In this document: in pieces, positions 1 through 6,086 of the stretch
Numbering within the stretch: the stretch's first letter is position 1
Layout of the letters: each line of letters starts with the position of its first letter
Origin: Acidobacteriaceae bacterium
GTDB lineage: Bacteria; Acidobacteriota; Terriglobia; Bryobacterales; Bryobacteraceae
DNA length: 10,428 bases
Direction of reading: 5' to 3'
Assembly: GCA_019246575.1 (NCBI GenBank)
Contig: JAFAQG010001044.1
Coordinates: 1-10,428 of the forward strand
The notes under the pieces: model-generated
The model's database searches: none
What the model was told of the DNA's origin: nothing
The model's input: the letters and a program-made list of their open reading frames with translations, nothing else
Program-made: the position numbers and the translations under genes

Positions 1-686
1 CGGGCTTTCGCGAAAATGTCGCGGAGCATGTGTGCTGTAAGCCGGCCCGTGGACGTATTTTGCTGGCTGGGGTGATAAGAAGCGAGCACGAGCGGGCCGC
101 CGGCGTGTGTCTCGTAAGTCGCGCCGTGAGCGAACTTAAAAGGCGCGCGAGATTTGATGAGTCCGCGATCCTGGAGAACGGAGAGGTAAGCGTTAAACGC
201 GATGCCGCCGAGGACAACTGTAAGCCGGACGTTATTCAGAAGCGCCAACTCCTGCGCGAGAAAGGAGCGGCACGTGAGGACTTCGCCGGTCGCCGGCTTG
301 TTGTCGGGTGGAACACACTTCACGGGCGCTGTGATGTACGCGTCGATCAGGGTGAGACCGTCATCGCGGGAGATGCTGGCGGGCTGGCTGGCAAAGCCGG
401 TTTCATAGAGGGCGCGATAGAGGAACTCGCCCGAGCGGTCGCCGGTGAACATGCGTCCGGTCCGGTTTGCGCCGTGTGCGCCGGGAGCGAGGCCCACAAT
501 TAACAAGCGTGCGTTCGGATCGCCGAAGCCGGGCACCGGTTTGCTCCAATATTCCTGGCCACGGTAGGCGCGGCGCTGAATGCGGCCGATCTCTTCGCGG
601 TGGGTGACGAGACGGGGACAGCGGCGGCACTGGACGATTTGCGAGTTCAGTACGAAGAGTGCTGTGCCGTTTGGTTGCGATGCCAT
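1..686 (-). CDS. Uracil-DNA glycosylase, family 5 (UDGb-type), 3' end cut by window edge
   Basis: This protein removes uracil (and in family 5 often other deaminated bases) from DNA as the first step of base-excision repair in the cytoplasm. The frame reads open from the ATG at 686 to base 1 for 228 complete codons, close to the usual family length, so only the extreme C-terminus is missing. Four cysteines, C20 and C23 (CRRC), C124 (VKC) and C139 (LTC), match the 4Fe-4S ligands of family 4/5 enzymes. Motif 1, GLAPGAHGANRTGRMFTGD at 65-83, has the family 5 form rather than the GEaPG of family 4. The second active-site motif is HPSQQN at 205-210, followed by TGRLT. There is no clear ribosome-binding site before the ATG; I chose this start because it leaves a normal-length N-terminus before the first cysteine pair. 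It follows the DUF1801 gene by 54 bp on the same strand. Family assignment is secure; substrate range is inferred. Confidence 0.92.
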   Translation of the reverse strand, partial: MASQPNGTALFVLNSQIVQCRRCPRLVTHREEIGRIQRRAYRGQEYWSKPVPGFGDPNARLLIVGLAPGAHGANRTGRMFTGDRSGEFLYRALYETGFASQPASISRDDGLTLIDAYITAPVKCVPPDNKPATGEVLTCRSFLAQELALLNNVRLTVVLGGIAFNAYLSVLQDRGLIKSRAPFKFAHGATYETHAGGPLVLASYHPSQQNTSTGRLTAHMLRDIFAKA

Positions 687-740
687 GAGGGGCGATAGTG
701 CCGCTTACCAGTGTGGCAGGCGGAACCGGGTGAGACAAAG

Positions 741-1166
741 TTAGTCAGTGCGCTTGCTGGGGTGCGCTCGCCGGGGCTTCGGTTTCGTTTTGAGCTCGAT
801 ATTGAGCGTCACGGCAGCGCGGATGAGATCCTTCAGCGCCGGTTCGTCGATTTTATCGCCTTCATGGATGTCGATCGCCCGGCGGACATTCCCGTCGAGG
901 CTGGAATTGAATAGACCTGAGGGGTCCTTCAACGCAGCTCCCTTGGCAAAGGTCATCTTCACGTGAGTCTTGTACGTCTCTCCCGTGCAGACGATGCCGC
1001 TGTGCGACCAGACCGGAGTCCCCATCCATTTCCATTCTTCGACGATTTCAGGATCTGCGTCGTGTATGAGTTGGCGCACTTTCGCGAGCGTCTTCCCGCG
1101 CCAGTCGCCAAGTTCCTTGATCCTTTCGTCGATCAATGCGGAGGCAGATTCCACGGGCTCTTTCAT
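741..1166 (-). CDS. DUF1801 (YdhG-like) domain protein
   Basis: This is a 141-residue soluble protein of the DUF1801/YdhG type (PF08818), whose biochemical role is not established. Family marks are the N-terminal helix with IDERIKELGDWRGKTLAKVRQLI (about 12-34), the EEWKWMGTPVWSHSGIVCTGE segment (43-63), THVKMTFAKGAAL (67-79) and the DPSGLFNSSLDGNVRRAIDI segment (81-100), which corresponds to the family's usual LFNgslegk.rRaidf. The C-terminus beyond about residue 125 is Lys/Arg/Pro rich (KTKPKPRRAHPSKR) and probably disordered. No signal peptide or membrane segment is seen. The ATG at 1166 is the only sensible start and has no obvious Shine-Dalgarno sequence; a short palindrome lies just upstream of it. 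The gene lies between the HD-GYP regulator (60 bp upstream) and the uracil-DNA glycosylase (54 bp downstream). Co-transcription is possible but nothing ties the functions together. Confidence 0.85.
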   Translation of the reverse strand: MKEPVESASALIDERIKELGDWRGKTLAKVRQLIHDADPEIVEEWKWMGTPVWSHSGIVCTGETYKTHVKMTFAKGAALKDPSGLFNSSLDGNVRRAIDIHEGDKIDEPALKDLIRAAVTLNIELKTKPKPRRAHPSKRTD

Positions 1167-1168
1167 GT

Positions 1169-1179
1169 GTAGATTCTAC
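1169..1179. repeat. 11-bp hyphenated palindrome at the DUF1801 start
   Basis: GTAGA-T-TCTAC reads as a perfect 5-bp inverted repeat with a one-base centre. It lies 3-13 bases before the ATG of the DUF1801 gene, where a ribosome-binding site would normally be. It could be a small operator half-site pair, but at this length chance occurrence is quite possible. Confidence 0.25.
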
Positions 1180-1226
1180 TGTCGCACGTATCTTTCGGCG
1201 TGCGCGTTGCCGGGTGCACAACGATG

Positions 1227-2375
1227 TTATAGCCCGCTGGCGAGTGGGAGCGAGGTGTCGATCTCTGCCGCTTCGGTGGGCTCTTCTGCGCCCGCGGGCT
1301 TCCGAAAACGATCGAGCGAACTCGCGAGTGCCTGAAGCGACGCCGAACTGTCGGAGACCTTGGGCGCCGTTTGTGTCTGCAAGCTGGGCAAGATCGCTGA
1401 AAACGCCGCTACGAGGTTGGGGTCGCGCCACCCCTTGCGCGCCTCTTCCTGCAGAATCTGCAGTGCTTCCTCGGAGCTGAAGGCCGGCTTGTATGGGCGC
1501 ACCGCCGTCAGGCCGTCATAGATGTCGACTGTCTGCAGGATGCGTGCAAGCAGCGGTATCTGCTCGCCTGTAAGGCCATCCGGATACCCGGTTCCGTCCC
1601 ACTTTTCGTGGTGATGGCGAATAATGGGAAGAACGCGGGCAAGAGAGGGAACGCGGCTGCAGATGCGCTCTCCGCGCTCGGGGTGGCTCTTCATGGTCTG
1701 CCACTCCTCGGGAGTAAGCGGGCCGGGCTTGAACAGAACACTGTCGGGGATACCTATTTTGCCTATGTCGTGCAGATATGCGCCGCGGCGGAGGGCCGAG
1801 ATGTCCTCGTCAGAAAGCCCGAGAGCAGTGCCCAGCGCCGACGCCATGGAGGCGAGGCGGGCGCAGTGTTGGCCCAACGAAGGATCCTTCTGCTCAACGG
1901 CTTCAGCCAGCGAGAACAGAACCGCTTCGCTTTCGTCCAGTTCGTCAACGAGCGCTTTCTGACGGAGGCTGGCTTGCACGCGCGCGCGCAGAGTGCCGGC
2001 CCGAATCGGCGCTGAGATAAACCCGTCTGCGCCGGAATCGAGGGCGAGGATTTCCGTTTCGGGGTTACCGCTACGCCCCAAGACAAAAACGGGCAGCAGC
2101 CGGTTCCGCACGGATTGCCGGATGGTTTTGCAGAAGCCGATTGCGCCGAGTCCGGGCGCCTGCAGATCGATGAGCACCAGATCGATACGCCGGCCGGCGA
2201 TGCTCGCCAGGGCCTCCGATGTAGTCGTCGCTTCGATAAACCGATACCCGACATGGCCGAGTGCGGCCGAGACGCTTCGGCGACGGGCTAGGGAGGAGTC
2301 AACCAGCAGGATATCGCTGACCTGCAAGTCGCAGTGCCAGTTTGTGTTTTCGAGATGTGCGTTCTCCAAGGGCAT
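1227..2375 (-). CDS. Response regulator with HD-GYP output domain (c-di-GMP phosphodiesterase type)
   Basis: This is a two-domain signalling protein of 382 residues (numbering from the ATG at 2375). Residues ~20-138 form a CheY-like receiver with the phosphoacceptor candidate D70 in VLIDLQAPG. Residues ~145-330 form an HD-GYP domain, the family that hydrolyses cyclic di-GMP: H170, the HD pair in AYLHDIGKIGIPD (202-203), SHPERG (H231), RHHHEKWDGTGYPDGL with GYP at 263-265, and VDIYDGLTAVRPY (from 284). All the expected metal-ligand motifs are present, so catalysis looks intact. The last ~50 residues are Ser/Ala/Gln rich without a recognisable fold. The receiver is unusual: the second acidic-pocket residue is Ser (VDSS), the switch Thr/Ser is not evident (FVLGRSGN), and the conserved Lys of the KP motif is Ala (SAPI, A122). 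A TTG one codon upstream (2378) is an alternative start. No cognate histidine kinase is adjacent. An inverted repeat sits just upstream of the start. Confidence 0.93.
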   Translation of the reverse strand: MPLENAHLENTNWHCDLQVSDILLVDSSLARRRSVSAALGHVGYRFIEATTTSEALASIAGRRIDLVLIDLQAPGLGAIGFCKTIRQSVRNRLLPVFVLGRSGNPETEILALDSGADGFISAPIRAGTLRARVQASLRQKALVDELDESEAVLFSLAEAVEQKDPSLGQHCARLASMASALGTALGLSDEDISALRRGAYLHDIGKIGIPDSVLFKPGPLTPEEWQTMKSHPERGERICSRVPSLARVLPIIRHHHEKWDGTGYPDGLTGEQIPLLARILQTVDIYDGLTAVRPYKPAFSSEEALQILQEEARKGWRDPNLVAAFSAILPSLQTQTAPKVSDSSASLQALASSLDRFRKPAGAEEPTEAAEIDTSLPLASGL

Positions 2376-2380
2376 CAAAC

Positions 2381-2412
2381 CGCACTCAGAAGCTTCTATC
2401 GACTTGAGTGCG
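2381..2412. repeat. Inverted repeat upstream of the HD-GYP regulator, with a nested palindrome
   Basis: Two perfect 8-bp arms, CGCACTCA (2381-2388) and TGAGTGCG (2405-2412), flank 16 bases. Next to the left arm and sharing its last base is a perfect 10-bp palindrome, AGAAGCTTCT (2388-2397). The block begins 5 bases before the ATG of the HD-GYP gene. In the transcript the 3' arm would cover the ribosome-binding region; as DNA it has the shape of an operator. Either role is inference. The symmetry itself is plain in the sequence. Confidence 0.45.
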
Positions 2413-2440
2413 ATTCCGCTTTAGAGAATCTAGCGAAACC

Positions 2441-2468
2441 TTGCTAGTCGGGCGCAGATCGGTACTAT
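2441..2468 (+). promoter_or_regulatory. Possible sigma-70-type promoter for the cytochrome gene
   Basis: TTGCTA (2441-2446) and TACTAT (2463-2468) are separated by 16 bp; each matches four of six positions of the -35 and -10 consensus. The spacing is normal and the site lies about 110 bp before the GTG start of the plus-strand cytochrome gene in the divergent intergenic region. The match is moderate and no transcript evidence is available. Confidence 0.3.
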
Positions 2469-2577
2469 GCGCCTAGGTGGCTAACCAGGATTTATCTGAA
2501 TATGCTTTGGAAGCAGTTCGTGTGGGGCAAGGTGGGCAGCAGCGTAGTCGCGATATGAGGCTGCGGTTGGAGACGGG

Positions 2578-3689
2578 GTGAGGCCGGTGACCAGGCTAGT
2601 TCGCATCATTATCTTGCTCTTCGTGGTCCTGTTCGCCGGCGTCGTGGTGGTCGGGACTGTAGGTTTCAAATATGCGTACGAACCGTCGCCCGCAAAGGTG
2701 ATGAGCCGGACAAGGCAGAGTCCCGAGGCTTATGATCTCTGGGGCCAGGCCTTTTCGCCTGAGGATGCCGCGCGGCTGTTGCAAACTCCAGAGGGCCGAG
2801 CCAAGCTGTCGCCCAAGAACGGCCGCGTGAGGATAGACGAACGACTGTTGCGGCTGGGAAGAAAGACGTTCTACAAGGAGACGTTCGGCAACGAGATTTT
2901 CCTGACCGACGTGGTCGGAATTCTGGATGGCCCGCTGCGGATCGGTAACGTGATCGAGGCCGTTCTCGCTCTGAAAGCGCAAGGCACAACAAATCTACGA
3001 GTGAAAGTGCCGGAGACGGTGAAGATCGGCGGCCGAACTTTTCAGAGAGGCTCGTACTTCGATACTGGCTTGGATGTGCCGAGCGGGGCAATGACGCCGC
3101 TCGGAATGGCGATATCGGTTTCGGGTTGGAAGATTCGGGTGGGGATCACGTGTGCGGCGTGTCACGCGACGGTGGACCCGGAGACGAAGCGAGTCGTCGA
3201 AGGCGCGCCGAATCAGGATTTGAATGCAGGCTTGCTGCTCGCGTTGGGAACCAATTCGGCGGCATACTTTATGCACACCGATATATCGCCGTTACGGGAT
3301 GTGCCGACGGATGCGAACCGGATTGTGAAAGCGTCCGATGGCAGCACGCAGCCGCTGCCGAATATTGCGGCGCTCGAGCAGGCAGTGGATGCCGCTCTGC
3401 TGATGTGGCCTCGCGGAAACTTCGATTCGATGACGGATATGAAGGCCGATCCCACACAAATCCCGGTGTCATTCACCTGGGGCAACCACCCGTATGCCTG
3501 GAGCGGCAATTTTATCGCGGGCCCGTTCCGCGGGTTGAGTTCGCAGAACAACAATGTTCACGCGCTGAATTCCGATTCTCTGTTGCTCGCGGACAGCAGC
3601 CGCGTGTTGTCGATTCGCAATCGGGCTTTACAGCCGAAGAGCAGAATGCGTTAGTTCGATATCTGCTGACTTACGAACCGCGCCAGTAG
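2578..3689 (+). pseudogene. Membrane-anchored cytochrome c, apparently truncated by an internal deletion or frameshift
   Basis: The open frame from GTG 2578 encodes 358 residues and stops at TAG 3652-3654. It has an N-terminal membrane anchor (about residues 7-29) and then a region facing the periplasm. There is one haem-binding site, CAACH at 192-196 in the context VGITCAACHATVD, and later GNHPYAWSGNFIAGPFRG. Up to about base 3600 (LLLADSSRV) the protein looks natural; the last ~15 residues (SIRNRALQPKSRMR) look out of frame. In the frame offset by +2, bases 3603-3689 encode RVVDSQSGFTAEEQNALVRYLL followed by TYEPRQ and TAG. This is a typical C-terminal helix of large cytochrome c or di-haem peroxidase-like proteins (EEQ.ALv.YLL). 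I infer that a central segment, perhaps with a second CxxCH, was lost near 3600-3612 and the frame broken. GGAG at 2569-2572 may be the ribosome-binding site; GTG 2587 is another possible start. Electron donor, acceptor and exact family are unknown. A sequencing or assembly error is not excluded. Confidence 0.6.
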
Positions 3690-3727
3690 GTGGGTAGCGT
3701 TTCGAGGCGGTCGTGCAGCGAGTTTAC

Positions 3728-4489
3728 TCACCTGCTCACAGTTCGTTCCATACCCCTCGATTTCCCGTCGCCGCCTGACTGGAAGGCTTCGACGGCGGGC
3801 GATTGAATGAATTCCCAATCGCCTCCCTCGTTCCAGGGGCCGCGTTGATCCATCTCTCCAAAATCGCCGGTGCCTGTCGAGTCATTGAAATACTTATTTA
3901 CCCATTCGGCATTAGGCAGCATGTCTCCAACGGACAACGGGCCACGGCCCAAAGTATCGAGCGCGAGCATGAAGGCTTTCATGTGGGTGATTTCGCGCGT
4001 CATGAGAAATTTGAGTGCATCGATTGTTCCACCGTCATCCGTGAATTGAATGAGATTCTCGTATGTAATCTTGGCCCGCGCTTCGGCAGCGATGTTATTT
4101 CGCAGATCGACCTCGAGCTGGCCGCTGATCTTGAGGTAATCGGCGGTCCAGGGATTGCCCACGGAGTTGTTGAGCGAAATGCCGCCGCCGCTGACGATAG
4201 CGATCAAAGGATCGGCTTCGGCTGCAGTCCGGTTTCCTTTCATTGGCTTCAGGTGCATGCGAGCGAGTGTGCCGACTACTTCCAAATGACTCAGCTCTTC
4301 GGTGCCGATATCCATCAGAAGATCCTTGCGTCCTGGATCGTCGCAGTTGATGCCTTGAATGGAATACTGCATCGCCGCTGCGAGCTCGCCGTTTGCGCCG
4401 CCAAATTGCTCGAGCAGCATCTTGCCGAAAACGGGGTCGGGTGTGCCGACTCGCACCGTGTACATCAGTTTCTTTAAGTGGTGATACAT
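3728..4489 (-). CDS. Manganese catalase
   Basis: This 253-residue enzyme converts hydrogen peroxide to water and oxygen with a di-manganese centre and protects the cell from oxidative stress. It is a four-helix-bundle (ferritin-like) protein with all expected ligands visible: E35 (GANGELAAAMQY), E65 and H68 in GTEELSHLEVV, E136 in NIAAEARAKITYENL, and E166 and H169 in TREITHMKAF. The N-terminus MYHHLKKLMYTVRV and the TADYLKISGQLEVDLRNN segment (115-132) are also typical. The C-terminal tail (about 205-253) is Gly/Asp rich, with QRGPWNEGGDWEFI. The ATG at 4489 is chosen over the TTG at 4492 because a GGAG lies 5 bases before it. It converges with the broken cytochrome, leaving 38 bp between them, and has its own ~157 bp upstream region. 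No OxyR- or PerR-like operator is recognisable to me. Confidence 0.95.
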   Translation of the reverse strand: MYHHLKKLMYTVRVGTPDPVFGKMLLEQFGGANGELAAAMQYSIQGINCDDPGRKDLLMDIGTEELSHLEVVGTLARMHLKPMKGNRTAAEADPLIAIVSGGGISLNNSVGNPWTADYLKISGQLEVDLRNNIAAEARAKITYENLIQFTDDGGTIDALKFLMTREITHMKAFMLALDTLGRGPLSVGDMLPNAEWVNKYFNDSTGTGDFGEMDQRGPWNEGGDWEFIQSPAVEAFQSGGDGKSRGMERTVSR

Positions 4490-4494
4490 CAAAG

Positions 4495-4498
4495 CTCC
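4495..4498 (-). promoter_or_regulatory. Ribosome-binding site deciding the catalase start
   Basis: On the minus strand GGAG is followed by five bases (CTTTG) and the ATG at 4489. The alternative TTG start at 4492 would be only two bases from this site, so the ATG is favoured. Confidence 0.6.
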
Positions 4499-4646
4499 GG
4501 GGTGGGGCCGTTCAGCCCACGCGGAGTGTGACGCGAACCGCGAGCCGGGTCAGACAGCGAATTCGGCAGCCCACAGCCCGCAAATCTACCGAAGCGGCCA
4601 TTGTGTAGCGGAAAGACGCCCTGATTGCGTGTAACCTGCCTGATTC

Positions 4647-5063
4647 TTACTTCTTACTTTCAGATTCTGGCTCACTCATTGCGCTTCGCGCCGCGGCCCA
4701 TTTTCGGACGAGCGAAACCAGCTGATCGGCCTGGAACGGCTTTGACAGATAATCGTCCATTCCGGCCTCAAGGCATTTCTCGCGTTCCCCGGTAAGCGCA
4801 TTCGCCGTTACAGCGATAATAACGGGTTGGCGCAGGTGAAGCTGGCGGATTTTTTTGCTGGCCTCGAAGCCGTCCATGGCCGGCATCTGGCAATCCATCA
4901 GAATGATGTCGTAGCCCTTCGCGCGGTGAGCTTCCACGGCCTCCGAGCCATCGCTCACCAGGTCAATATCGAACCCGGCGCGCTTCAGAATCAGTTTGCC
5001 AACTCTTTGATTGATTGCATTGTCCTCGGCCATGAGGATGCGAACCGAGACATCGTGGGACAC
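4647..5063 (-). CDS. Single-domain response regulator (receiver only)
   Basis: This is a stand-alone CheY-like receiver of 138 residues that would accept a phosphoryl group from a histidine kinase and signal by protein contact. The canonical residues are all present (numbering from the GTG at 5063): acidic pair E13-D14 in LMAEDNAINQRV, phosphoacceptor D57 in ILMDCQMPAMDG, switch T86 in AVTANAL, and K108 in DYLSKPF. The wording AEDNAINQ, LMDCQMPAMDGFEA and the CLEAGMDDYLSKPF segment matches receivers that are normally fused to hybrid histidine kinases. A short charged tail follows the domain (SEPESESKK). No DNA-binding or enzymatic output domain is present. The reading frame stays open upstream to a TTG at 5135, but the GTG at 5063 has a very strong ribosome-binding site and gives a normal-length N-terminus. 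No kinase gene is nearby. It lies between the efflux ATPase and the catalase. Confidence 0.92.
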   Translation of the reverse strand: MSHDVSVRILMAEDNAINQRVGKLILKRAGFDIDLVSDGSEAVEAHRAKGYDIILMDCQMPAMDGFEASKKIRQLHLRQPVIIAVTANALTGEREKCLEAGMDDYLSKPFQADQLVSLVRKWAAARSAMSEPESESKK

Positions 5064-5070
5064 ATCAATA

Positions 5071-5081
5071 CTCCCCTCCCT
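5071..5081 (-). promoter_or_regulatory. Strong ribosome-binding site fixing the receiver start at GTG 5063
   Basis: The minus strand reads AGGGAGGGGAG, then seven bases (TATTGAT), then GTG. The strength and spacing of this purine tract favour GTG 5063 over the TTG 24 codons upstream. Confidence 0.65.
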
Positions 5082-5228
5082 CGCTGACGAGCCGCCACAG
5101 CGGGCGGGCTGCCGCGCCAACCCCGGCGCGAACAAAACCTTCTATCAGGGAAGGAACCAACCTATGCCCCGACCCCATTCCCGGCGAGCGAATGCCATCG
5201 CCTTCACCAGGATGTACAGTACCCCCAT

Positions 5229-5241
5229 GTTATTCGATAAC
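5229..5241. repeat. 13-bp hyphenated palindrome in the gap between the efflux ATPase and the receiver gene
   Basis: GTTAT-TCG-ATAAC has perfect 5-bp arms around three bases and lies ~170 bp upstream of the receiver start, within the otherwise empty stretch 5064-5300. It could be a regulator-binding site. Directly beside it on the minus strand, ATG 5228 opens a 27-codon ORF to TGA 5145, but that ORF has no ribosome-binding site and I do not call it a gene. I see no convincing terminator after the ATPase stop. Confidence 0.3.
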
Positions 5242-5300
5242 GGCGAACGTTTGAAACAGGTTCTAGTAAATCGTCCGCTTCTACTGAAAAACTGCCAAAG

Positions 5301-6068
5301 CTACGAGCGAGTCACGTGCTCGTCCCGCTCGACCTTACCGTCTCTGATGTGAATGATGCGATGCGCGTGCATGGCGATGTCCTGTTCGTGCGTAACCAGG
5401 ACAATAGTGTTGCCCTGCTCATGAAGGCGCTCGAACAGCGCCATAATCTCGTTCCCCGTATTTGTGTCCAGTGCGCCGGTGGGTTCGTCCGCTAGCAGAA
5501 TTGACGGCCGGTTCACAAGCGCCCGCGCTATCGCAACACGCTGCCGTTGGCCGCCAGAGAGCTCGTTTGGCTTATGATCCATGCGCGTTTCCAGGTCAAC
5601 GGCCCGAAGAGCTTCCTTGGCCCGGGTAACCCGCTCCTGAGACGATACACCGGCGTAGATGAGCGGCAACTCGACATTATGGAGCGCCGTTGCGCGCGCC
5701 AGAAGATTGAACGTTTGGAATACGAACCCGATTTCTTTGTTCCGGATCCTGGCCAGCTCATCGTCTTCCATATCGCTCGCCAGTTTGCCGTTGAGGTAAT
5801 AGAGACCCTTCGTGGGCGTGTCCAGACAGCCGATCAAGTTCATGAGAGTCGACTTGCCGGAGCCCGATGGCCCCATGATCGCGACGTACTCGCCACGCCT
5901 GATCTCGATGTCGACGCCGGAAACGGCATGGATCTCCTGATCGCCCATGACATACGTCTTCCAAAGATCGTATGTCCGAATAACAATACCTTCGCGCCTG
6001 AGTTGCTCGCCGCGCTGCTCACGCTCTTCCTGCGTGAGGTTTTCCGGTGTTGTTTCGAGTATCGGCAT
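5301..6068 (-). CDS. ABC transporter ATP-binding protein, MacB/LolD type
   Basis: This 255-residue ATPase would power a MacB- or LolCDE-type (type VII, mechanotransmission) ABC exporter at the inner membrane. Motifs in order: Walker [10 protein letters not shown] (66-74), Q-loop FVFQTFNLL (Q118), signature [15 protein letters not shown] (170-184), Walker [13 protein letters not shown] (190-201) and H-loop VTHEQD (H227). The [13 protein letters not shown] segment (76-88) and the wording around the Q-loop are typical of this subfamily. An N-terminal extension of about 30 residues, rich in Glu, Gln and Arg, precedes the domain, which is longer than usual. The ATG at 6068 lies 18 bp after the stop of the MacA-like adaptor, so the two are almost certainly co-transcribed. 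The permease normally encoded next to such an ATPase is not downstream: a gene-poor gap and a receiver gene follow. Confidence 0.94.
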   Translation of the reverse strand: MPILETTPENLTQEEREQRGEQLRREGIVIRTYDLWKTYVMGDQEIHAVSGVDIEIRRGEYVAIMGPSGSGKSTLMNLIGCLDTPTKGLYYLNGKLASDMEDDELARIRNKEIGFVFQTFNLLARATALHNVELPLIYAGVSSQERVTRAKEALRAVDLETRMDHKPNELSGGQRQRVAIARALVNRPSILLADEPTGALDTNTGNEIMALFERLHEQGNTIVLVTHEQDIAMHAHRIIHIRDGKVERDEHVTRS

Positions 6069-6086
6069 GTCGTACTTAAGCGCTAC

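Noticed and set aside
30..503. 157-codon plus-strand frame opposite the uracil-DNA glycosylase
   Set aside because: The minus strand encodes clear glycosylase motifs and iron-sulphur cysteines throughout the same bases; the plus frame has none.
3803..4477. 224-codon open frame on the plus strand opposite the manganese catalase
   Set aside because: It mirrors the catalase coding sequence, whose ligands are all visible, and shows no family features of its own.
5064..5135. 24-residue N-terminal extension of the receiver protein from a TTG at 5135
   Set aside because: The extension is low in receiver-like character, and the strong purine-rich ribosome-binding site before GTG 5063 indicates the shorter start.
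5145..5228. 27-codon minus-strand ORF in the ATPase-receiver gap
   Set aside because: There is no ribosome-binding site before its ATG and no recognisable sequence feature; such an ORF is expected by chance.
5279..5300. Possible terminator after the ATPase stop (a T-run on the minus strand)
   Set aside because: The T-run is flanked by direct repeats of CAG rather than by a hairpin, so there is no stem to form an intrinsic terminator.
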